Shown one piece after another: positions 21,601 through 30,197 of a DNA stretch of 64,000 nucleotides. Positions within the stretch are counted from its first letter, which is position 1. Every line of letters begins with the position of its first letter. A program made the translations under genes and the position numbers. The notes beneath the pieces were generated by a model. It worked only from the letters and a program-made list of their open reading frames with translations, was not told where the DNA came from and searched no databases. This DNA is from Streptomyces sp. HNM0575 (GTDB lineage: Bacteria; Actinomycetota; Actinomycetes; Streptomycetales; Streptomycetaceae). Location of the stretch: the NCBI RefSeq assembly GCF_012726265.1, contig NZ_JAASAG010000001.1, positions 868,001 to 932,000 on the forward strand, read 5' to 3'.

Positions 21601-21775
21601 GGAGGAGGCGGCGCACGGCGGCCTCGGCGTTCTTCATGTCCGCCGGGGCCGCGCTGTGGAATCCGGGGACGGCCGGCGCCTGTGCCGATGCCGGGCCGGC
21701 GCTCGGGCCCAGTGCCACACCCGCGCCGAGAGCTCCCGCCGTACCCAGAAGTGTGCGTCTGTTGATGTCCTCCAC
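18650..21775 (-). CDS. GH89 alpha-N-acetylglucosaminidase, secreted
   Basis: About 1,041 aa. A twin-arginine-type leader (INRRTLLGTAGALGAGVALG) directs export. Residues 45-720 match the NAGLU/GH89 architecture: HGCNEVLVTTGSEAVYHRLL, the LLHEGG loop, PNFGGRTTMGAKTQMWTERF, and MPEATHRDPLAFELFSELAW, which carries the presumed catalytic Glu. A beta-sandwich region (about 760-870) and a C-terminal DUF1349-like concanavalin fold (about 880-1041) follow, probably for carbohydrate binding. It would release terminal alpha-linked GlcNAc from glycans. GTG 21775 is preferred because GGAG lies six bases ahead; a GTG at 21787 is in frame without one. Upstream, TCGAAACATCGCTTTCACC may hold its promoter or operator. 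Confidence 0.87.
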   Translation of the reverse strand: MEDINRRTLLGTAGALGAGVALGPSAGPASAQAPAVPGFHSAAPADMKNAEAAVRRLLPDHDDQIAFRLLDGGDERFEVSGSAGAVEVAGTTPAVALAGLHWYLKYTCDAHISWAGSQTTLPKQLPAPGSKYGRSATVPHRFMLNDTHDGYTAPYADWDHWERFIDVLALHGCNEVLVTTGSEAVYHRLLKDFGYSDDEARHWIPAPSHQPWWLLQNLSEYGGPISSALLNRREELGRRIVTRLHELGMHAVLPGYFGTVPDDFSDRNAGGRTVPQGDWNGLTRPAWLDPRTSVFRKVAAAYYKHQKDVFGEIRHVKMDLLHEGGKAGDVPVPDAAQAVEKALQTALPGATWVILGWQKNPRRELLDSLQHKDRALVVDGLSDLEKITSRETDWGGVPYAFGTIPNFGGRTTMGAKTQMWTERFTQWRDKSGSKLAGTAYMPEATHRDPLAFELFSELAWREEAVDRKQWFAGYAKLRYGGDDAQARAATAALQSTAYEISSTDGRPHDSIFAARPSLDARSGAHYATHTPAFDLADFDAALTALLDVRESLRGSDAYRYDLADVARQALANRSWLLIGKLKSAYEQEDAAAFRKLGNLWLSLMKLSDEMTGTHSSFLLGPWLADARALAGDDAAEQDKLELTARTLITAWADRPAADKGMLANYANRDWQGLIGDFHEPQWRAYLEELQDALADGSTPKTFDWYELEEAWTREKKTYPQRPSGDVYRTAKRVHDALAKAPFQGSLTAESDPATLAPGATGKFKAVFRNESGLRPTGTVDFALTGLKDAEPQGSTSVLRVEQGSRATVRWHVRAPEDELKDPLKPLEYELTVEYGPEGERRVRMPQPGKLYVAGPLDDGLSTISTNEAVFGQLGERFAIEGAGDDMWKGTSHFGSVYREEALRDGVTATVRVTAQEDTGPWARAGIVARNQLPGAASPGFVALSATPGNGVVLSYDSDGDGALDRYARVTGVKAPVTLRLSRDGLSFTGELSTDDGANWRSVATVTVPGTVSRQDVGIFMSATNGGTGARGTVEFEDWDVR

Positions 21776-21883
21776 GGCGGGCTCCACTTCGTCGAAACAT
21801 CGCTTTCACCGCTGTCACATGTGGTGGGCACGCTAATGGAGGCTTGTGTGCTTATACGAGAGGGCGCGGCAAGATGATGCTGG

Positions 21884-22540
21884 TCAGCCCCGGTCGGACC
21901 CGTCGAGATAGGCCAGCACCGCGAGCACGCGACGGTTGTCGTCGTCGGAGGGCGGAAGCCCCAACTTCCCGAAGATATTTGAGGTGTGCTTGGCCACGGC
22001 CCGCTCCGTGACGACGAGCGCGGAGGCGATCGCGGCGTTGGAACGGCCCTGCGCCATGAGATCCATCACTTCCCGCTCGCGATCTGTGAGCTTCGCCATG
22101 GGCGCCTCACCGGAGCGCCGCGAGAGCAGCTGCTGGATCACCTGCGGGTCCATCGCCGTGCCGCCGCCGGCCACGCGCCGGACCGCGTCGACGAACTGGT
22201 CCGCGTCGAACACCCTGTCCTTGAGCAGATAGCCGACGCCGCCCGAGCCGTCCGCGAGCAGTTCACGCGCGTACAGCTGCTCCACGTGCTGGGAGAGCAC
22301 CAGCACCGGCAGCCCGGGGCGCCGGCGGCGCGCCTGAAGCGCGCACTGGAGTCCCTCGTCGCTGAAGGACGGCGGCAGCCGCACGTCGACGACGGCCACG
22401 TCGGGCTCCAGCTCTTTCAGCGCCCTGGCCAGCTCCGGCCCGTTGTCAACGGCGGCGGCGATCTCGAAGCCGAACGCCTCCAGCATCCGCACCAGGCCGT
22501 CGCGCAGCAGGAAGAGGTCTTCGGCGATGACGACGCGCAC
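21884..22540 (-). CDS. NarL/FixJ-family two-component response regulator
   Basis: A 218-aa protein. The receiver domain (VRVVIAEDLFLLRDGLVRML) has acidic residues at 7-8, phospho-acceptor Asp52 in VVDVRLPP, and Lys in LLKDRV. A C-terminal LuxR HTH follows (LTDREREVMDLMAQGRSNAA, then TERAVAKHTSNIFGKLGL). GTG 22540 is preceded by GGAGAG. The likely partner is the kinase at 24421, separated by two genes and on the opposite strand; in S. coelicolor an analogous pair lies in this neighbourhood. Targets unknown. Confidence 0.88.
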   Translation of the reverse strand: MRVVIAEDLFLLRDGLVRMLEAFGFEIAAAVDNGPELARALKELEPDVAVVDVRLPPSFSDEGLQCALQARRRRPGLPVLVLSQHVEQLYARELLADGSGGVGYLLKDRVFDADQFVDAVRRVAGGGTAMDPQVIQQLLSRRSGEAPMAKLTDREREVMDLMAQGRSNAAIASALVVTERAVAKHTSNIFGKLGLPPSDDDNRRVLAVLAYLDGSDRG

Positions 22541-22720
22541 TGGTTCTCTCCACGGTGGCCGGAGGCCGGGCAGGCCGGGCGGTCTGAGGCTCACCGAATC
22601 TACCGGCAGGGGGCACGGGCGCGCCCGGACCGCCCGCCGCGGGAGCGTGCGTGGGCGTGCGGGGGCGGCGGTCCGGGCGTCGAGGCGGTGGTGCCGTCAC
22701 GTCACGGCGGTACGACGGCT

Positions 22721-22783
22721 ACGGGAGCAACGGCCGTCACGGGTGCCGCCGGTCACGGGAGCAACGGCCGTCACGGGTGCCGC
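22721..22783. repeat. Two perfect 29-bp direct repeats, period 34 bp
   Basis: ACGGGAGCAACGGCCGTCAC plus nine more bases occurs at 22721 and again, identically, at 22755. The array abuts the stop codon of the oxidoreductase gene at 22784. It occupies the gap of about 240 bp before the response regulator. Origin by duplication is clear; function is not. Confidence 0.8.
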
Positions 22784-23668
22784 TTACGGGAGTGCCGCCT
22801 CCGTCGCCGTGAGGATCTCCGTCACCCGCTGGGCGAATCGCACGTCGCACGCGTGCGGCACCCCCGTACGCGCCGACTCCATGAGGGCGTCGACGGCGCG
22901 CGTGAACGCGTCGACCGGCGACTCGTCGCGGACCGGCATCGCCGCCGCCCCGGCTGCGCCCCTCACTTCGGCGCTGACACCGGCCGCCGCGGGCGGCACG
23001 GAGTGGGAGAGCGTGCACGAGCTGGACGCGCCGCTGGTGTGCCGGAGGATCACGTGCACGGTGTCGCCGTGACCGCGCGCGGCCCGTACGGCGTCCAGAT
23101 CGTCCACGTCGCCGAGCACGGGCAGCAGCACCGACAGCGCGTGCGGTCCGACGTCCCACAGGGCGCCCTTCTCGCGGCGCCACGGCGAGGCGGTGTAGGG
23201 GGAGTCGGCGCCGCCGAACACGGGGGAGAGCCAGTCCGCGCGGCCCGTCAACCACCCTTCCTCCGCGGCCTGTTCGGCGATCCACGCGGCGGTCGTATCG
23301 CTGAAGCGCAGCGTGAAGAAGACGACGGACGCGACGCCCGCGGCGTCGGCCGCGGCGGAGACCTGCCGCGCGGCCCCGGGAGTCGTCGCCACCGGCTTGT
23401 CCAGCAGCAGATGGCAGCCGGCCTCGGCGGCGCGCACCGCGAGCGGCGCCTGCACGTCCGGGGGGAGCGCGACGGCGACCGCGTCGCAGTCGGTCAGCAG
23501 CGCGTCGACGTCGTCGTAGGCGCGGGTCCCCAGGCCGTCGGCGAGCTGTGCCGCCGCCTCGGAGCGGCGTCCCCACACGCCCGTGAGCTGTACGTCCTTG
23601 TGTGCGGCGAGTGCCGGGCCGTGGGTGCTGAGCGCCCAGGGGCCGGTGCCGAGCAGTCCGAATCTCAT
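22784..23668 (-). CDS. Gfo/Idh/MocA-family NAD(P)-dependent oxidoreductase
   Basis: A 294-aa protein with Rossmann start MRFGLLGTGPWALSTHGPAL, the EKP-type motif as DKPVATT (about residue 95) and a C-terminal alpha/beta domain with WDVGPHALSVLLPV. The family oxidises or reduces sugars, inositols and related compounds; substrate not predictable. Its start overlaps the stop of the upstream isomerase-like gene (ATGA), so the two are co-translated. Confidence 0.85.
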   Translation of the reverse strand: MRFGLLGTGPWALSTHGPALAAHKDVQLTGVWGRRSEAAAQLADGLGTRAYDDVDALLTDCDAVAVALPPDVQAPLAVRAAEAGCHLLLDKPVATTPGAARQVSAAADAAGVASVVFFTLRFSDTTAAWIAEQAAEEGWLTGRADWLSPVFGGADSPYTASPWRREKGALWDVGPHALSVLLPVLGDVDDLDAVRAARGHGDTVHVILRHTSGASSSCTLSHSVPPAAAGVSAEVRGAAGAAAMPVRDESPVDAFTRAVDALMESARTGVPHACDVRFAQRVTEILTATEAALP

Positions 23669-24036
23669 GAGTGGTCCTCATCCGTGTGACTGGCGTAGCT
23701 GCCGCGGGAGAGGTCGCATACGTCGACGGAGGTGTGCAGCGTGACGCCCGGCGTCGGCTTGACGTGGTCGCGTGCGAGCCCGAGCACGGCACGCGAGAGC
23801 CGGGCCTTCGCCTCGGGCGTACGGCCGGACAGCAGCGCCACCTCGACGTGGAGCATCGCGACCTTGTCCGAACCGTCGGCGATCACGCACTCCTCGATCT
23901 GCCGGAAGCGGGTCTTGCAGCCGGCCACCGAACCCGTCACGGTGCGTGCGAGGAGCGGGTGCAGGGCGAGTCCGAAGCCGCGGCGGTCGAATGTGTCGGC
24001 AAGGGCGTCGGAGTAGTCGACGGTGATGTGCGGCAT
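23665..24036 (-). CDS. 5-carboxymethyl-2-hydroxymuconate Delta-isomerase-like protein
   Basis: A 123-aa small tautomerase-superfamily protein. The mature N-terminal proline follows Met (MPHITVDYSD), the hallmark catalytic Pro of this superfamily, and ATG 24036 is chosen for that reason. Further CHMI features are AGCKTRFRQIEECVI, LHVEVALLSGRTPEAKARLS and PGVTLHTSVDV. In homoprotocatechuate degradation CHMI isomerises a muconate intermediate. No other genes of that pathway are nearby, so the true substrate may differ. It forms an overlapping pair with the oxidoreductase. Confidence 0.78.
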   Translation of the reverse strand: MPHITVDYSDALADTFDRRGFGLALHPLLARTVTGSVAGCKTRFRQIEECVIADGSDKVAMLHVEVALLSGRTPEAKARLSRAVLGLARDHVKPTPGVTLHTSVDVCDLSRGSYASHTDEDHS

Positions 24037-24420
24037 GGGGGCAGCGTACGGGCTGGAGCTGTGGCCCACGAGAGAAGCTCGCCGGATCGTGGCATGCGCG
24101 GACAGGCGGCCGGATTCCGCGCGGCAGGCGGCTCCGACCTGCGAATATGCCTGTCCTGGTGGGGTCTTGCGGCTTGTGGGGGTGTGCGGCGACCGCGGCT
24201 GATCAGGAGCGCGTCCCGGGCGCCGTGTGGTTCCGCTGCCGGGACAGGGAGAGCGGCGGGAGGAGTGCGGGGGTGGTGTCAGCTACACCCCCGGAGGGGG
24301 GCCGGTCCCCCTGCCCGTACGGCCCCGGGCGGCGCAGACTGATGACCGTGCCCTGGGCGTACGAGGGCATGTGCGGGCGGCGGGGAGCGCCCCGGGGGAC
24401 CGGGAGAAGGAGCGGCAGCG
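24037..24420. other. Divergent promoter region (384 bp) between the isomerase-like gene and the sensor kinase
   Basis: No gene is convincing here. A run of CCCCCGGAGGGGGG followed by GGTCCCCCT at about 24282-24311 can form competing hairpins and may mark control of the kinase gene. An AGAAGGAG ribosome site just precedes 24421. Confidence 0.4.
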
Positions 24421-25878
24421 GTGAGTCAGCGGGCAGCAGGCGAAGGGGCACTCGCGGGGAGTCCCGCCGCGCGGCGGGGCGGGCTTGCGGGGGAGGACGG
24501 ACGGGCAGAGCACACCGGACCGGCGGGGCGGGACGGACCGGCGCCGCGAGGCGGAGCGGTGCCGCGAGGCGGAGCGGCGCCGCAAGGCGGACCGGCGCTG
24601 CGTGAGCGGGCAAGTGCGGCCCTGCTCGCGGCAGTTCGCGGTCTCGCGCTGTGCCTGCTCTCGCTCGGGGTGTCGCTCACGCTGTTCATCCTCAGCGTCG
24701 TCTCGATCGCCTTCGTCGTGCTGGGCGTCGGCCTCGTCACCACTCCCGCGGTGACGCACCTCGTACGCATGCATGCCAACCAGCGGCGCCAACTGGCCCT
24801 CGACTGGGCCGGTCTCGCCGTCCCGCCGCCCTACCGGCCGCTGCCGCCCGCCGACGGCCTCGGCGGCACCGTCACGCGCTGCACGCGGCTGCTGCGCGAC
24901 CCGGCGACATGGCGGGACCTGGTCTGGCTGCTGACGGACGCGGTCTTCGGCTTCGTCACGGCGCTCTTCCCGCCCGCGCTCATCGCGTACGGCATCGAGG
25001 GCTTCGTGATCTGCGCGGGCGTCTGGCGTGCCGTACGCCATGACTACTGGTACGCCTTCATCCCGGTCGAGGGCTTCGGTACGGCCACGCTGTGCGCGGG
25101 CCTGGGCGCCGTGCTGCTCGTGCTCGCTGCGGGCGTCAACCCCTACTTCGTGCGGGGGCACTTCCTGATCGTCAAGGGCATGATCTCGCCCAGCCGCGGT
25201 TCGCGGCTGGAGGAGCGCGTGGAGCGGCTCTACGAGACGCGCCACGACGCCGTCGACTCCTCCGCCGCCGAACTGCGCCGGATAGAACGGGACTTGCACG
25301 ACGGCGCACAGGCACGCCTGGTCTCCATGGGCATGAGCCTCGGCACCATCGAAGCGCTCGTCGAGAAGGACCCCGCACAGGCGAAGAGGCTCATCGCGCA
25401 GACACGGCGGAACTCCGCGGAGGCGCTGACCGAACTCCGCGATCTCGTACGGGGAATCCACCCCCCGGTCCTCGCCGAGCGCGGCCTCGGCGACGCGGCA
25501 CGCGCCCTTGCCCTGCGCATGCAGGTCCCCGTCGAGACGGATGTCGAACTGGACGGGCGCTTCGCCGAACCGGTCGAGTCCGCCGCGTACTTCGCCGTCA
25601 GCGAGGTCCTGACCAACGCCGCCAAGCACGCGCGGGCGGAACGCGTCTGGCTCGACGTCCACTACAGCGAGGCCGTGCCCCCGACGGGTGAGGGCATGCT
25701 GCGGATCGCGGTCACGGACGACGGCCGCGGCGGCGCGGACCCCGCGAAGGGCTCGGGGATGGCGGGCATCGAGCGGCGACTGGCCCAGTTCGACGGCATC
25801 CTCGCGGTGAGCAGCCCGCCGGGCGGTCCGACGATGGTGACGATGGAGATCCCCTGCGAACCCCTGCGCCACCGATGA
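24421..25878 (+). CDS. Sensor histidine kinase (HisKA_3 type) with streptomycete sensor domain
   Basis: A 485-aa kinase. Residues 1-62 are a disordered Gly/Ala/Arg tail partly made of PRGGA-type repeats (18-bp DNA repeat at 24544-24597). Four hydrophobic segments in about 66-115 and 165-242 form the membrane sensor region. The dimerisation/phosphotransfer motif RIERDLHDGAQARL places the phospho-His at 293. The ATPase domain shows LTNAAKHARAERV (N box), VTDDGRGG and GSGMAGIERRLAQF (G boxes). The likely partner is the response regulator at 21884. GTG 24421 follows AGAAGGAG. Confidence 0.9.
   Translation: MSQRAAGEGALAGSPAARRGGLAGEDGRAEHTGPAGRDGPAPRGGAVPRGGAAPQGGPALRERASAALLAAVRGLALCLLSLGVSLTLFILSVVSIAFVVLGVGLVTTPAVTHLVRMHANQRRQLALDWAGLAVPPPYRPLPPADGLGGTVTRCTRLLRDPATWRDLVWLLTDAVFGFVTALFPPALIAYGIEGFVICAGVWRAVRHDYWYAFIPVEGFGTATLCAGLGAVLLVLAAGVNPYFVRGHFLIVKGMISPSRGSRLEERVERLYETRHDAVDSSAAELRRIERDLHDGAQARLVSMGMSLGTIEALVEKDPAQAKRLIAQTRRNSAEALTELRDLVRGIHPPVLAERGLGDAARALALRMQVPVETDVELDGRFAEPVESAAYFAVSEVLTNAAKHARAERVWLDVHYSEAVPPTGEGMLRIAVTDDGRGGADPAKGSGMAGIERRLAQFDGILAVSSPPGGPTMVTMEIPCEPLRHR
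24544..24597. repeat. Three in-frame 18-bp repeats in the kinase N-terminal tail
   Basis: CCGCGAGGCGGAGCGGYG occurs at 24544, 24562 and, with two changes, at 24580. It encodes PRGGA-type hexapeptides ahead of the first membrane helix. Confidence 0.75.
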
Positions 25879-26102
25879 GCCCCACGCCCCGGGTTCCCGG
25901 CCCTGCGGATCCCGACGGCCCCGGCGGCGCGCGTCCTGAACCGCCGTACGTACGGCTGGAGTTGAGCCCGCGGATCGCGTAGCGAGTCCGCGCTTCCGAT
26001 GGACTGGCAGATGTGATTCGCATGCGGTAGCTTTTATTCGAGCAGATAACAATCACGCCGCGTAGCGAACAAGGCGGACGACGGACGGGGATCACGGAAG
26101 CC

Positions 26103-26705
26103 ATGGGCATGGAGCGGACATTCACCAACGAGGCGCGCAGAGCGCAGATCGTGCGGGCGGCGATCGACACCATCGCCGAACTCGGTTACACCAAGGCCTC
26201 GTTCGCCCGCATCACCGAGCGGGCGGGGCTGAGCAGCCCGCGGATGATCTCGTACCACTTCAAGGACAAGGACGACCTGATCCACCAGATCCTCCACGAG
26301 GTCTTCAACCAGGCCGCCGAGCAGATCAACTCCCGTATGGGGCAGGAGGAGACGGCCGCCGGCAGGCTGCGCGCCTACCTGGAGGCCAACATGGAGTTCC
26401 TGCGCGGACATCCGCAGGAGATGGCCGCCCTCACCGAGATCGGACCTCATCTGCGCGACGAGGGCGGTGAGCCGTACTCCTCGCAGAGCGCCCAGGAGGG
26501 CAGCGTGCGGGGGCTGGAGGGGATCCTCGCCGAGGGCAGGAGCAGCGGCGAGTTCCGCGACCTGGACACCCACTCCGTGGCCGTGATGATCCGCGCGGCC
26601 GTCGACACCGCCGCGAGGCGGCTGCGCGGCGAACCCGGCCTGGACTTCGAGGCCTACACCCGCGAACTGGTCGCCGTCTTCACGCGCGCCACCCGGCCCG
26701 AGTGA
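26103..26705 (+). CDS. TetR-family transcriptional regulator
   Basis: A 200-aa protein. N-terminal HTH is ARRAQIVRAAIDTIAELGYT then KASFARITERAGLSSPRMIS with YHFKDKDDLI, the standard TetR pattern. The C-terminal helical ligand domain is not assignable to a known inducer. ATG 26103 or ATG 26109 could start it. The adjacent downstream membrane protein begins at or near its stop codon and is the likely regulated partner. The 224-bp gap upstream contains a TAGCTTTTATTCGAG stretch, unusually AT-rich here, and probably holds the promoter. Confidence 0.9.
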   Translation: MGMERTFTNEARRAQIVRAAIDTIAELGYTKASFARITERAGLSSPRMISYHFKDKDDLIHQILHEVFNQAAEQINSRMGQEETAAGRLRAYLEANMEFLRGHPQEMAALTEIGPHLRDEGGEPYSSQSAQEGSVRGLEGILAEGRSSGEFRDLDTHSVAVMIRAAVDTAARRLRGEPGLDFEAYTRELVAVFTRATRPE

Positions 26706-26800
26706 ACTCCCCCGACTTCCCCAGCACTTCGATCTCCCCGAACACTTCGATCTCCTTGCACCCCTCGCACCCCTCGCACTCCTCGAAGAAGGCCGTGGCC

Positions 26801-27553
26801 GTGACAGACACCCCGCGAGACACCCCGCGAGAACACCGACCCGACGACCCGCGGCCCGAGCGACCGGGCCAACCCGCCCGCGGCGGGGGGAAGTTCGGCA
26901 GTGCGCTGCTGATACACGTGATCGCCCCGCTGGCGCTGTTCTACGGGCTGCGCTGGGCCGGTGCGAACCAGTTCCTGGCGCTGCTGGCCGGTGCCGCCAT
27001 CCCCGCGGCCGAGGCGGTGCGCGGTCTCCTCACCCGGGGGCGCGCGGGCGGCTTGCAGCTCTTCATGCTCGGGGCGATGGCGCTGACGGTCGCGGTGTCG
27101 TTCGTCTCGGGCAGCCCGCGGGTGCTGCTGATCCGCAGCGCCTGGGGCATGGCCGCGCTCGGCGTGTGGATGCTGGTCACGCTGGTCTCCCGGCGGCCGT
27201 TCCTCTACGAGGCGGCCCGCGTCGTACTGGACGAGCCCAAGCAGCGTACGTGGGAAGGGAATTGGGAGCGCTATCCCGCCTTCCGGCGGCTGCTGTGGAT
27301 GTGCAGCGCCTTCTGGGGAGCCGCCTGTCTCGTCGACGCGTCGCTCCGGATCGTGATGGCGATGACCCTGCCCGTGGACCTCGTGCCGGTCCTCGACGAC
27401 GTGCTGCTGGTCGTGACCTTCGCGGTACTGCTGCTCTTCCAGCGCGTCTACGGGCGTGCCTGCCTGCGCCGGCACGGGCTGCGCCGGGACGGGGTGCGGC
27501 TGTTCCCCGTGGCCGCCCCGCCCGGAGCCGCCCCGGGTACGGCCGCCTGCTGA
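26801..27553 (+). CDS. VC0807-type multi-pass membrane protein
   Basis: About 250 aa with five to six hydrophobic helices (LLIHVIAPLALFYGLRWAG, LQLFMLGAMALTVAVSFVSG, LDDVLLVVTFAVLLLFQ) and EGNWERYPAFRRLLWMCSAF between them, as in the VC0807 family, annotated as intracellular septation A-like. Function unknown. GTG 26801 is preceded by GAAGAAGG. An earlier GTG at 26702 overlaps the tetR stop and would add a 33-residue Ser/Pro/His tail. Co-transcription with tetR is likely. Confidence 0.75.
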   Translation: MTDTPRDTPREHRPDDPRPERPGQPARGGGKFGSALLIHVIAPLALFYGLRWAGANQFLALLAGAAIPAAEAVRGLLTRGRAGGLQLFMLGAMALTVAVSFVSGSPRVLLIRSAWGMAALGVWMLVTLVSRRPFLYEAARVVLDEPKQRTWEGNWERYPAFRRLLWMCSAFWGAACLVDASLRIVMAMTLPVDLVPVLDDVLLVVTFAVLLLFQRVYGRACLRRHGLRRDGVRLFPVAAPPGAAPGTAAC

Positions 27554-27681
27554 GCCGCGTACGCATACGGATGCCGTTGCGCACGGTCATGCCGCGTACG
27601 CATACGAGGGGGAGGGGGAGGCGGGTGCCTCGCACCGGCCCGCGCGGGGGGCGGGCCGGCGCGAGGCCCCCGTACGGCACG

Positions 27682-27739
27682 GGGTTCGGGCCGAGCGGAT
27701 GGGCCCGGCCCGGCGGGCCCATCCGCTCGGCCCGAACCC
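27682..27739. terminator. Perfect 25-bp inverted repeat, strong terminator-like hairpin
   Basis: The left arm 27682-27706 (starting GGGTTCGGGCCGAGCGGATG) is fully complementary to 27715-27739 with an 8-nt loop GGCCCGGC. It sits about 130 bp after the VC0807-type gene and before the DinB-like gene, so it most likely isolates the two. The symmetry lets it act from either direction. Confidence 0.8.
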
Positions 27740-27805
27740 GCCCGCTCCGGCCAGGGCCGCCCTCGACCGGCACCCGCTGTCAGTGGCTGCGGCTAGCGTT
27801 CGCCC

Positions 27806-28327
27806 ATGACGTGGACGAGTCCCGAAGTGCAGCGCCCCGAGCGCATCTCCGTGGCGGACGAGAGGGTCGCCCTGGAGAGCGCGCTCGACCTGGGCAGGGC
27901 GACCTTTCTCTACAAGTGCGGCGGACTGACCGGCTCGCAGCTCATCGTGCGCAGCGTCGGCCGGTCCACGATGTCGCTGCTCGGCCTGGCCCGGCACCTC
28001 GCCGGGGTCGAACGCTGGTGGTTCCGCAACCACTTCGCGGGCGAGAGCGATCTCCCGTGGGTCTTCTTCACGGAGGACAACATGGACGGGGACTTCGAGG
28101 ACGGCACCCCGGAGAGTGCCGAGGGCGACTTCGAGATCTATCACCGGGAGGTGGCCGCCGCCCGTGCCGCCGTGGCGGGGCGCTCCCTTGACGACACCTT
28201 CCGCCGCCCCAACGGCGAACTCGCCGATCTGCGCTGGCTGTTCGTCTACCTGATCGAGGAGTACGGACGGCACAACGGCCACGCCGATCTGCTGCGGGAG
28301 CACATCGACGGCCGTACCGGCTGGTGA
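27806..28327 (+). CDS. DinB-like (DUF664) protein
   Basis: A 173-aa protein with the DinB/YfiT four-helix signature: SLLGLARHLAGVERWWFRNH carries one metal-type His, and LIEEYGRHNGHADLLREHID two more. These three His are the usual divalent metal site of bacillithiol/mycothiol-dependent S-transferase-like proteins. The exact substrate is unknown. No ribosome site precedes ATG 27806, but TAGCGT lies seven bases upstream, the spacing of a leaderless mRNA. Confidence 0.85.
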   Translation: MTWTSPEVQRPERISVADERVALESALDLGRATFLYKCGGLTGSQLIVRSVGRSTMSLLGLARHLAGVERWWFRNHFAGESDLPWVFFTEDNMDGDFEDGTPESAEGDFEIYHREVAAARAAVAGRSLDDTFRRPNGELADLRWLFVYLIEEYGRHNGHADLLREHIDGRTGW

Positions 28328-28358
28328 GACCGGCCCCTCCCGGGCGGCGGCGGCCGCG

Positions 28359-30197
28359 CTAGTTCAGCGCCGCCACCCGCTCCCGATAGCCCCGTACCGG
28401 CGCCGCGTCGCGGTACGGCTCCAGGCGCCGCTCGAAGTCCCGTACATACTCGTGCGCCCGCACCGACCGCATCTCCGCCGCCTGCTGCGCCGCCTCCGCG
28501 GCCAGCTGGCACGCCTGCTCGACCTCGCCCAGCCCGAGCCGCGCCGTCGCCAGCACCACGCGGCAGAAGAGGCGGCTGCGGGCGAAACCCGTGCCGCGCA
28601 GCTGGAGCGAGCGCTCGGCGTGCTGCGCCGCCGCTCGGTACTGCTGGAGGTCCCGGTGGCAGTGCCCGCTCTCGTCCGCCAGCTGCGCCTCGTCGAAGAA
28701 GCGGGCCCAAGGCGGCACGTCCTCACCGGACTTGGCCGCCTCCAGCGCCCTCTCGGCACGCGCGAGCGACGACGTGCACGCCCGCACCTCGCCGAGCACG
28801 CCGTGCCCGCGGGCCTCGGCCGCGTGCAGCAGCGCCTGCACCAGCGGCGGCGCCGCCGTGCCCACGCCCTGCTGCGCCACGCGCGCCAGCTGCACCGCCT
28901 CCCGGCCGTGCCCCAGATACACCGCCTGCCTGCTCATCGTCACCAGCACATAGCTGCCGTAGCCGCGGTCGCCCGCCGCCTGCGCCAGCCGCAGCGCCTG
29001 CACGAAGTAGCGCTGGGCCAGGCCGTGCGCCGCGATGTCGTACGACGTCCAGCCCGCGAGCCGCGTCAGGTCCGCGGCGGCGGCGAACAGGCGCCGCCCG
29101 AGCTGCTCGCCGTACACCCCGCGCAGCATCGGCTCCGCCTCGTGCTCCAGATAACGGACGAGGGCCTGGCGGGCGTGGCCGCCGCCGTACGCGTGGTCGA
29201 GGGCGCGGAAGAGCTCGCCGACGGAGCGCAGCGCGTTGACGTCCCCGGCGGTGACGCGCTGGCCGGGGCCGCGCTCCGTGCGGTCGGGCCGGTCCGGCCG
29301 GTCCGTGCGCAACGCGCCGGGAACGCCCCCCGCGGCGGTCCGCGGCAGTCCGCCCGCGGCGGCACCCGCTCCCGCGCCGGTACGGGAGGCCACCGAGGGG
29401 ACCGGCAGCGGTCCGCCCCGCATCTGTGAGGGCACGCGCGCGCCGCCGGGGCCCTGGCCCCGTGCGGCACCGCCCACGGCACCCGGTCTGCCGGGCCTGC
29501 CGTGGAGACCGCGGGCGTCCGGTCCGGCGCCCGCCGGGCCACCTCCCGCGCCCGGCACGGGCTCGGAGTCGACGCCACGCGCCACCCGCTCGTCGGGCCG
29601 GCCGATCAGCCAGTCACGGCTCGGCACGACCAGCCCGGCCGGGGTGAAGGCGATCTTCCGCAGCTCGGCGTGGCTGCCGGAGTCCTTGCGCCACAGGCCG
29701 CTGACGATGTCCACCGCCTCCGACGGCGTCGCCGCGAACTCCAGCCCCGCATACACCGGGGCGCACGCGTCGAGCCCCAGGTCCTGGGCGCTCAGCCGGC
29801 GGCCGAGCCGGCGCGTGAAGACCTCCGCGATCAGTGCGGGGGTCGTGCCACGCGGCTGCTGGCCGCGCAGCCAGCGCGTCACGGACGTCTTGTCGTAACG
29901 CAGGTCGAGGCCGTGCTCCAGGCCCAACTGGTCGACGCGCCGGGCCAGTCCGGCGTTGGAGAAGCCCGCCTCGGCGATGAGCGAGGCGAGCTGGCGGTTG
30001 GGGACGCGCTGCGCGGACTGGGCCGCCGACTGCCCCGACGGCTGTGACGCGGCGGAGTGCGACCCCGGCGGCTGGGACGGGCCCGGCCGGGCCGCCGAGG
30101 ACGGTGACGACGGCGAGGCGGAGGGGGAGGACGCGGCGGAGCGGCCGGCGGAAGGTGAGGACTGGGCGAGGGAGTCCCCGGAACGTTCGGTGGTCAT
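28359..30197 (-). CDS. NsdA-like HTH/TPR regulatory protein
   Basis: A 612-aa protein. After a Ser/Pro/Ala-rich tail of about 60 residues comes an XRE-like helical segment (VPNRQLASLIAEAGFSNAGL, RYDKTSVTRWLRGQQPRGTT). A variable Gly/Pro linker (about 205-310) and then TPR-like alpha repeats (ALRLAQAAGDRGYGSYVLVT, HAERSLQLRGTGFARSRLFC and others) follow to the C-terminus. Streptomycete NsdA, a negative regulator of differentiation and antibiotic production, has this arrangement; this protein is a paralogue of that class rather than a proven NsdA. It is divergent from lipB, a neighbourhood conserved in streptomycetes. Confidence 0.75.
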   Translation of the reverse strand: MTTERSGDSLAQSSPSAGRSAASSPSASPSSPSSAARPGPSQPPGSHSAASQPSGQSAAQSAQRVPNRQLASLIAEAGFSNAGLARRVDQLGLEHGLDLRYDKTSVTRWLRGQQPRGTTPALIAEVFTRRLGRRLSAQDLGLDACAPVYAGLEFAATPSEAVDIVSGLWRKDSGSHAELRKIAFTPAGLVVPSRDWLIGRPDERVARGVDSEPVPGAGGGPAGAGPDARGLHGRPGRPGAVGGAARGQGPGGARVPSQMRGGPLPVPSVASRTGAGAGAAAGGLPRTAAGGVPGALRTDRPDRPDRTERGPGQRVTAGDVNALRSVGELFRALDHAYGGGHARQALVRYLEHEAEPMLRGVYGEQLGRRLFAAAADLTRLAGWTSYDIAAHGLAQRYFVQALRLAQAAGDRGYGSYVLVTMSRQAVYLGHGREAVQLARVAQQGVGTAAPPLVQALLHAAEARGHGVLGEVRACTSSLARAERALEAAKSGEDVPPWARFFDEAQLADESGHCHRDLQQYRAAAQHAERSLQLRGTGFARSRLFCRVVLATARLGLGEVEQACQLAAEAAQQAAEMRSVRAHEYVRDFERRLEPYRDAAPVRGYRERVAALN